The position numbers and the translations under genes are program-made. Below the pieces are notes generated by a model, which did not search any database, was not told the DNA's origin, and worked only from the letters and a program-made list of their open reading frames with translations. A stretch of DNA of 64,000 nucleotides from Astragalus membranaceus. Taxonomy: Eukaryota; Streptophyta; Magnoliopsida; Fabales; Fabaceae. Positions 57,633 through 64,000 of the stretch are shown piece by piece; position 1 is the stretch's first letter; each line of letters begins with the position of its first letter. Location: contig CM076854.1 of NCBI GenBank assembly GCA_039519185.1, positions 153,418,736 through 153,482,735 on the forward strand, given 5' to 3'.

Positions 57633-58015
57633 ATTAATCAAAACAATACCAACCAACAATGATAATCTCAGCGAGACAAAACCAGCCTGCCACCCCATTT
57701 TCAAGTTGAATGAACATTAAGTAATGAAATAAAGACATCTAAATATTTTGTCGAATAAACCAGCTACAACTCATCGACAACTAGAAGAAAGTTATATAGC
57801 CAACCACAAAATACCGATACATATCATAAATGACCACCAAACGGTGCCACAAAAGTGCACTTAACTTACAAAGAATTGAACTTCCAACAAGAGTATAGTT
57901 TATAAAACAAAAACAAGAAGTTGCTATAAATGTTCCAAAGGAACCCAAAACATAGATATCAAGAGTTTCATAAGTGTTATTAACAGAATGAACACAACCA
58001 CCAAAGGATTTGCTA
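57633..58015. repeat. Copy of the F-box spacer module (unit 5, left part)
   Basis: Matches 8350-8470 and 8805-9015 with a deletion between ('caacaatgataatctcagcgag', 'ttcaagttgaatgaacattaagtaatgaa', 'gttgctataaatgttccaaagg'). It breaks at about 58015; six to eight module words (gaaactgtagct) reappear at 58450-58461 just before element C. Confidence 0.75.
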
Positions 58016-58449
58016 AATTAACTCATCCAATCCAAAATAGGATTTGATAAATTAACTCATCCCTAACCTAGGATTTGCAAATGGGCTGTCAAAAAAAAAG
58101 CTTTCAAATGGGTCTTATGAGGCCCAATATCTCATCCCTAACCTAGGATTTGCAACTGGAAGAAAGATTGCCGCCGTAGGAAAGAAAGAAGCTCAAACTC
58201 CATTTTCAGTGGCCATGGAGTTTTTATGGGCAATTACGGAATATTGACAAATCAAACAAAGTTATTTTCCAGAATCAATTTACACTCGCCGTGAAAGTTC
58301 CGATTTGTAGCTTCAGCCAGAATCAATTCCAGGTAGTAAAATCGATTTCTCTTTATATCACCCAAACATCATTTTAAGGCTTGAAACCACGAAAGGCGGT
58401 GCTAAAAGCACTTCCAGGCCCTCCCACCGCCAAACCAAACATATACAAA
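58016..58449. other. Inserted segment with short direct repeats, unclassified
   Basis: It interrupts the module between 'accaccaaag' and 'aaactgtagct', with caaag/acaaag on the two sides. It contains repeated 'aggatttg..aaatt' and 'aactcatccctaacctaggatttgcaa' words (58020-58160) and a ggcggtg...caccgcc inverted pair (58395-58431). No ORF or terminal repeat allows classification. Confidence 0.4.
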
Positions 58450-58462
58450 GAAACTGTAGCTA

Positions 58463-58821
58463 TGTGACAGGGTCACAAGCCACGGTAAATTTCTAGTGAA
58501 GTTATTTTACTGTTTTACTCTTGCATTGTACTTTTTCTATTTGTACTTCAGCTTTTATATTTACCTTCTAGAAGATACACAGCTGTACTAGCTAGTGGAA
58601 TATCCATCTATTGATTGCATTGTACTTATACCACTGAATTCAATGAAAGGAATACACTCAATCATTATCACAATTTATATCCCTCTCTCTCCTAAATTCG
58701 TATCCTAACTGAATATCAGCATCATAGCTTTCTTCTCCAAATCCCATTCCTCCATTGGGGTTTCAAAAGCAAGCTCTTGATTGTTCCGGAGGAGCTCCCT
58801 AACAATCCAAAATCTGTCTCA
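58463..58821 (+). repeat. 5' LTR of element C
   Basis: 359 bp, from TGTGACAGGG to AATCTGTCTCA. It shares the first 13 bases and several words with the LTR of element A but is otherwise well diverged, so it is a sister subfamily. Confidence 0.85.
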
Positions 58822-58823
58822 GC

Positions 58824-58835
58824 TGGTATCAAAGC
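58824..58835 (+). other. Primer-binding site of element C
   Basis: TGGTATCAAAGC, identical to that of element A, two bases after the LTR end; an initiator Met tRNA complement with one mismatch. Confidence 0.85.
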
Positions 58836-58863
58836 ACACGACCTGGTGCTTTGAGACTTCGCG

Positions 58864-61800
58864 ATGACAACACGAAGCCAATCTGTAGCAGAGCTTGATC
58901 GCAAGCTGGATGAGAACCTTTTAGTGGTGAATGCTCGCATTGACCAGATCCAAGTGACGATTGACACACGCATGGACGAATTGTGAAACCTGATCGTCGC
59001 TCAAGTTCGTGGTCCTTCGCAATCGAGTACTTCTTCACCTGACCTTCAATTCGAACCTCCACCTCCACCTGTGATTATCCCTGAACCTACCCAAATCACA
59101 CCACCACCTCGACCCGACCCACCACCAGCTCGCAACTACTCTACCCGTATCTCGAAGGTTGATTTTCCCCGTTTTGATGGGAAGAAGGTGAAGGACTGGC
59201 TTTACAAATGTGACCAATTCTTCCTTCTAGACGAAACTCCACCTGAATCGCGCGTGCGGCTTGCTTCGATTCACCTAGAAGGGCTGGTGTTACAATGGCA
59301 TCTTAATTACATGAGAGGGAGGTTTGATCAGTACCCACTATGGCCTCAATATGCTGTGGATGTGAAGAGGAGATTTGGAGACTTGTTTGAGGATCCCCTT
59401 GCTGAATTGATACAGGTGAAGCACTCCAGCTCTGCCCAAAATTACATTGATGAGTTTGAATTAGCACAAACACAAGTGAGTATATTGCCTGAACATGCCT
59501 TAAGTATTTTCATTGCTGGTTTAAATGCTTCAACCCAAACTAGTGTAAAAATGTTTAATCCCACTACAATTGCTCATGCTGCCAATTTAGCTAAACTGTG
59601 CGAAATTGCCAAACCGAATGCCCAGAACCAGAACACTTTTAAACAACCATTTCACTCAACCAAAACCCAAACACAAGCTAGTAAAAATACCCTACCACCC
59701 CTCCTCACCAATACCCCTAGCCAGAAATTGACCATAAACAGAACCATCAAACCTATGTCTAGAGCCCAGTTGGAAGAGAGAAGTGCCAAGGGATTGTGCT
59801 GGTATTGTGATGAGAAGTTCACCCGAGGACACCAACTCAAACATAAGACTGCTGGTCATCAACTGATGCTGATGGAGGTTGATGAAGAGGAAACACTTGA
59901 GGAGGAAGTCCCTGAACAGTCTCTGGAGCCAGTAATAACACACGTGGAAGAGACTGGGACTCCACAGATCTCACTACAAGCTATGACAGGATCCTCCAAC
60001 TATCACACTATGAGAGTGAAGGGGCTGTACTATAAGAAATTCCTCCAAATACTGCTGGATAGTGGCAGCACACATAATTTACTTGATTTAGCTATGGCAA
60101 AGAAGCTTGGGTGCAAATTAGAGGAGGTCAAGCCTATGTCCATTACTGGAGGGGGAGGTCATAAGCTAGAGGCACCATTTGTATGCAAAGGGTTTACATG
60201 GTCTATGCATAACCATGAATTCACAGCAGATGTCATTGTGCTTCCTTTGGGTTGTTGTGACTTGATCTTAGGTGTTCAGTGGTTGAGATCACTTGGACCT
60301 ATACTATGGGACTTTGACAAACTTGTGATGGAATTCTCTGTAGATGGCAGGAAGGTGTCTTTGAGGGGAGCAAAACCTTCTGCAATCAAATTAATATCCA
60401 ATGAAGCTCTGAGCTCTGCAGTAGATCATGGTGCTGAGCTATGCTTCCTGCAACTTGATCAAATGACTCTATAGTTTATTGTTCCCTCCTGCAATGTTGG
60501 TCACCCAGGTAACTCTGTACCTCCAGTTCCTAGGGAAATTTCACTACTGATTATGCAATACAATGATATTTTTAAGGAACCAACTGAGCTACCCCCCTAG
60601 GGAAGGCTTTGACCACATAATCCCTCTTAAAGAGGGAACAGTCCCGGTGAATATGCGCCCTTATAGGTACTCTATAGTACAGAAGGATATTGTGGATAGA
60701 TTGGTTAGTGATATGTTGAACCAAGGAGTCATTAGACATAGTAACAGTCCATTCTCCTCTCCTACTGTCTTGGTTAGGAAGAAGGATGGTTCTTGGAGGC
60801 TATGTGTGGACTATCGTAGGTTGAACCAGAATACTATCAAGGATAGGTTTCCAATCCCCTTAATTGAGGACTTAATGGATGAGTTAGGTGGAGCTTCAAT
60901 CTTTCTAAATTTGATCTAAGTTCTGGCTATCACCAATTGGGAATGGGGAAGGGGGAAGAGTTCAAGATAGCTTTCAAAACTCACAGTGGGCATTTCAAGT
61001 ACATGGTCATGCCATTTGGCTTGACAAATGCTCCTGCATCATTCCAGGCCCTTATGAATCATTTATTCAAGGATTTTCTTACAAAACTTGTAATAATTTT
61101 CTTTGATGACATCTTGGTTTATAGTCCTTCATTGCAGGCTCATGTTCAACACTTGACCCAGGTCTTTGAAACTGTCAGAGCCAACCATCTCTTCCTCAAT
61201 CAGACTAAATGTCTATTTGCTACGCCTAGGGTGGAGTACCTAGGTCATTTCATCACAAAAGAAGGAGTGGCTACAGATCCAGCTAAGCTCAAGGCTGTTT
61301 CTGAGTGGCCTGAGCCCAAATCAGTGAAACAGTTGAGAGGGTTCCTTGGCCTTTGTGGCTATTATCGTAGGTTTGTGAAGGATTTTGGAAAAATTGCTAA
61401 ACCACTCACTGATTTACTCAAAAAAGATGGATTCCACAGGAATGATGCTGCTGCAGTGGCTTTCCAATCCTTAAAAACTGCTCTTATTTCAGCACCAGTT
61501 CTACAGTTGCCTGATTTTTCAAAGAAGTTTGTTTTGGAGACAGATGCCTCTGGCTGTGTGGCATTGGGGCTTTTCTCATGCAGGACAATCATCCTGTGGC
61601 CTATTTAAGCAAGTCTCTGGGTCCAAGACAGCTTGCTCTATCTGTGTATGAGAAGGAATTGCTAGCAATTGTCTATGCTATACAAAAATGGAGCACTTAT
61701 CTTGCTCCCAAGCCATTCACAATTAAGACAGATCAGAGGAGTATAAAATACATGATGGAGCAAAGGCTAAACACTCCCTTGTAGCAAGCTTGGATGGCAA

Positions 61801-62070
61801 AACTCATGGGGTTTGAGTTTGATATTCTGTACAAAGAAGGCAAAGAAAATGCTGCTGTAGATGCCTTATCTAGAGTTGCAGGTACTGAGTTGCTAGCTCT
61901 CACTTTCCAGAACACTGATACTGAGCTGTTACAGAAGATCAGGGATTCATGGCAGGCAGATCCTCACATTACCAAGCTCATTGCAGAATTGCAGGCTGGT
62001 TCTTCTTCTCATCCCAAGTTCATTTGGAAAGATAACATCCTGCGCAGGCAAGGTAAATTGGTTGTTGGCA
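58864..62070 (+). pseudogene. Element C gag-pol (broken, lacks integrase)
   Basis: Gag starts at ATG 58864; a stop (TGA) stands at 58984-58986, and the frame is open again to 60474. It contains the same zinc-finger-like C-X2-C-X7-H-X3-H (CWYCDEKF...) and protease DSGSTHNL. It meets a TAG at 60472-60474, frameshifts near 60560-60600 and 60905-60925, another near 61560-61590 and a TAG at 61782-61784. Recognisable downstream parts are VRKKDGSWRLCVDYRRLN, MPFGLTNAPASFQ, FFDDILVYS, LETDASG, EKELLAIVYA and VDALSR. It is present at about 65 % of the length of a complete gag-pol. Confidence 0.9.
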
Positions 62071-62072
62071 AT

Positions 62073-62359
62073 GATTACGGATGGCGAACATCGCCAAAGA
62101 CCGAAAAACCGCTATTTCAAGTGGCTATTTCGTCCAAAAATGTCACGGTGCTGCCATCCTTCGAAAATTGGCCAACGCGGTCGGCAAATATTCTAGGACG
62201 GCAATCTGCCATGGTGCTATTATTGTTAACACAACAAATTATCATTCAGTCACAGAATCAACCAAAGCCACCATAACTTTAATATCAACACAATCTATTA
62301 AAAATGTACGTGATTTAACACAAATTTAGACGAGTAAAGCATTGAATAAGAACTTACTT
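62073..62359 (-). other. 3' module of F-box copy 4
   Basis: Matches the last 290 bases of the module at 9940-10223 and 53055-53312 ('gctatttcgtccaaaaatgtcayggygctgccatcc', 'cacagaatcaaccaaagcc', 'ttaatatcaacacaatctatta'). It keeps the splice donor (GT at 62357, minus strand). It is joined on its left to the broken end of element C. Confidence 0.6.
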
Positions 62360-63556
62360 TTACCCAATCGAAGCCAAGCTTTCAACATAATCCATGACAT
62401 AGGTATGCCAACAATATCCGCCGGTAATCTTAATTCTCTCTGCTCTATTATCATTCCAATTATAGAGAATTGATTCTCTTTCTAGGACATTAGCCAATAT
62501 AAGTGCATCACCATTCTCAGAAAGGCACAATGGCAACATCTGATAATGTTGCCTCATGTTAATGTCACCATTTTGAAGATTTAGATAATTGATTTTAAAG
62601 AATTGCGTCCAGGACTTTTCAACTCCAAATTCCAACATCTTCCATATAACAAAATGGGTTTCCTTGACATCATGCACAAAACAAAGACAATCCATCATTG
62701 TACAAATAGTTGGCTTAACAAGGGGCACTGCATCAAAACCCTTAGGAGGCAACAACTGCATGTACATCTCAGTACCCAGATCAAGCGAAACAATCACAAA
62801 TTGCTTCACAATGATAGCATTCCAATCATCAATATAACCAGAGTTATTGCGAATGACCAACCAATTGAGAGTCCCATTCAAATACACACTATCATTATCC
62901 ATAGGACGAGTATAACCGAGAGGAATATCGGGAGAATTTTGAAGATTTCTCCAAACATGATCACCTGAACTGTAAACTTTCACCTCATTTCTGCATGAAG
63001 TATTTTTGCAATAGTATCCATACAAATGCATCACTACAATCTTATAACTATCGGTTAAATTATCATAACCAAATGCAAACTTTAAAGAGCTAGATAAAAG
63101 TTCATGAAGTTCACGGCGAAAAGACCCAAATTTCTCAGATATTTTGTTAGTAGCCGGATTCCAGAAACTAAACCACACATCTATATACTCAATATTAGCA
63201 GAAGAACCACGGAATCATAGTAATCCATTGCAGGAACCAACAATACACTCTTCAGAAAAGCGATCTGATATGTTGAGGGGTAAATGGCGTACAGGGAAGG
63301 GTAAAACAGTTGAATCAGCAACAGATTTGAATTTGCCCAAAAACAATGTGGGGCGCGAAGTTGATTTCTTAAGGTGCATTTTTACGAAAGAAGAATCAGA
63401 GAGAAAAGTGTTCCAAGACTTATAGACAGACTTCATTCGCAGAATCTCTTTCACTGAAAGGTAGGAAATGATATGTGCAATGATTTCTTCGGGGAGGACT
63501 AGATTCGACATTGGGGAAGAATTGGAGTTTTTCGAGTTAGGTTGAGGGAGATCCAT
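62360..63556 (-). pseudogene. F-box protein, copy 4, with premature stop
   Basis: Same reading frame throughout, 398 codons, but a TGA at 63215-63217 ends translation after 113 residues, within the conserved GSCNGLLCF motif of the FBA region. The truncated product would keep only the F-box (LPEEIIAHIISYLSVKEIL). That motif is also altered: the CKSW seen in copies 1-3 is YKSW here. The downstream part (63178-62360, 272 codons) is open and conserved: FWNPATNKISEKFG, FGYDNLTDSYKIV, VYLNGTLNWLV, VSLDLGTEMYMQLLPP. This suggests a recent loss. An F-box-only peptide could still bind SKP1, but that is speculation. Confidence 0.9.
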
Positions 63557-64000
63557 GAGAGTAGTGGAGAGAAAGGGTTAGGGTTTCGAGAATTCGATTT
63601 GACTAGATTGGGAATGTCAGTTTTAGATTGCTGATGTGAATTTGTTGAGCTGGATCTATGTCAGATTTATGTGGCATGCAACACGTCGGGCACTGTGTAT
63701 GTAGCATACAAACAGAGATTGGAGCCTTGTAGATTTACAACACGTGTAATATGTGTATATGGCATGCAACATGGGTAGGACACAGACGGGTTCGGGCCCA
63801 AACCAGTCAATCCGGCCTAATCCACGGTTGATATCATAAGACCCATTTCCGTCCAAACTTTCCTTCAGTTTCTATGGGTTCGGTTTCACGGGTTATGCGG
63901 ATTAGTCTGTCAGAAAAGGGCGGGTTGGGAGAAAAAAAAACAAAGAAAGCAAGCAGAATAGATGCAGAGAAACGCGCTATGGAGAAGGTCGAAGAAAAAG
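63557..64000. other. 5' flank of F-box copy 4 and window end
   Basis: The first about 40 bases match the other F-box flanks (ggttagggtttcgagaattc), then the sequence is unique. Repeated 'tggcatgcaacacg / tggcatgcaacatg' words occur at 63671 and 63760. An ATG at 63979 opens a frame (MEKVEEK) that leaves the window; too short to call. Confidence 0.35.

Larger units (their letters stand above)
58463..62072 (+). mobile_element. LTR retrotransposon C: relative of element A, 3' truncated
   Basis: Has a 5' LTR, primer site, gag and most of pol collinear with element A, then stops abruptly at about 62072, in the region between RNase H and integrase (KLVVGN). There it joins the 3' module of F-box copy 4. 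Integrase and 3' LTR are missing, so no target duplication can be read. It is more damaged than A. Confidence 0.9.

Noticed and set aside
57190..57704. Frames of 76-117 residues in the CT-rich stretch
   Set aside because: Low-complexity sequence that runs across the joint into the F-box spacer module; no conservation.

Overview
The window is plant nuclear DNA. It is AT-rich, has a spliced multi-exon gene with canonical GT/AG introns, carries F-box proteins of the large dicot F-box-associated (FBA) type, and is dominated by Ty3/gypsy chromovirus-like retrotransposons, Mutator-like and hAT-like DNA elements and a tRNA-derived SINE. A legume (Medicago/clover/pea lineage) fits best, but that is an inference from family resemblance, not proof. 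No bacterial features, CRISPR arrays, tRNA or rRNA genes were seen.

The host content is small and repeated. One WAT1/MtN21-like (EamA) transporter gene (2116-6147) is followed by an F-box gene on the minus strand (10224-11414). The block 'WAT1 3' end + spacer + F-box gene' was then copied along the window. Further F-box copies lie at 44860-46050, 53313-54500 and 62360-63556, all on the minus strand. WAT1 3' debris sits at 23031-23495 and 38355-38625, and spacer modules at 18360-19092, 22748-23030, 39653-40648, 43452-44857, 51545-53310, 57633-58015 and 62073-62357. Three F-box copies are open (about 395-396 aa). The fourth has a premature stop. The WAT1 gene has a 1-base frameshift in exon 5.

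The rest is layered transposon insertion, and because the duplicated blocks supply empty sites, many boundaries can be read to the base. Element A (23496-38354, 5-bp target duplication GATGC, 340-bp LTRs) sits in the WAT1 debris and is itself split by element B (26985-36644, minus strand, target duplication CTACT, 2.5-2.6 kb LTRs with GC-rich palindrome arrays). Element C (58463-about 62072) is a 3'-truncated relative of A. Solo LTRs lie at 12413-15427 and 19093-22747, the latter containing a third solo LTR at 19709-21207. hAT-type elements with 8-bp duplications lie at 6307-6671, 38626-39652 and 40649-43451. Mutator-like elements with 9-bp duplications lie at 46344-48415 (carrying a plant mobile domain gene), 48607-49849 and 56127-57173, with relatives at about 11582-16184 and 54840-56068. 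A SINE with a 14-bp duplication is at 51161-51350.

There is no operon-like cooperation between genes here. The biology is (i) a small F-box gene cluster, presumably substrate receptors of SCF ubiquitin ligases, growing by block duplication, and (ii) a clear relative chronology of transposon arrivals written in nested target-site duplications. The least ordinary structures are the hairpin arrays in the LTRs of element B, the terminal arrays of short palindromes shared by the plant-mobile-domain type Mutator-like elements, and the conflict between nesting order and LTR divergence for elements A and B.
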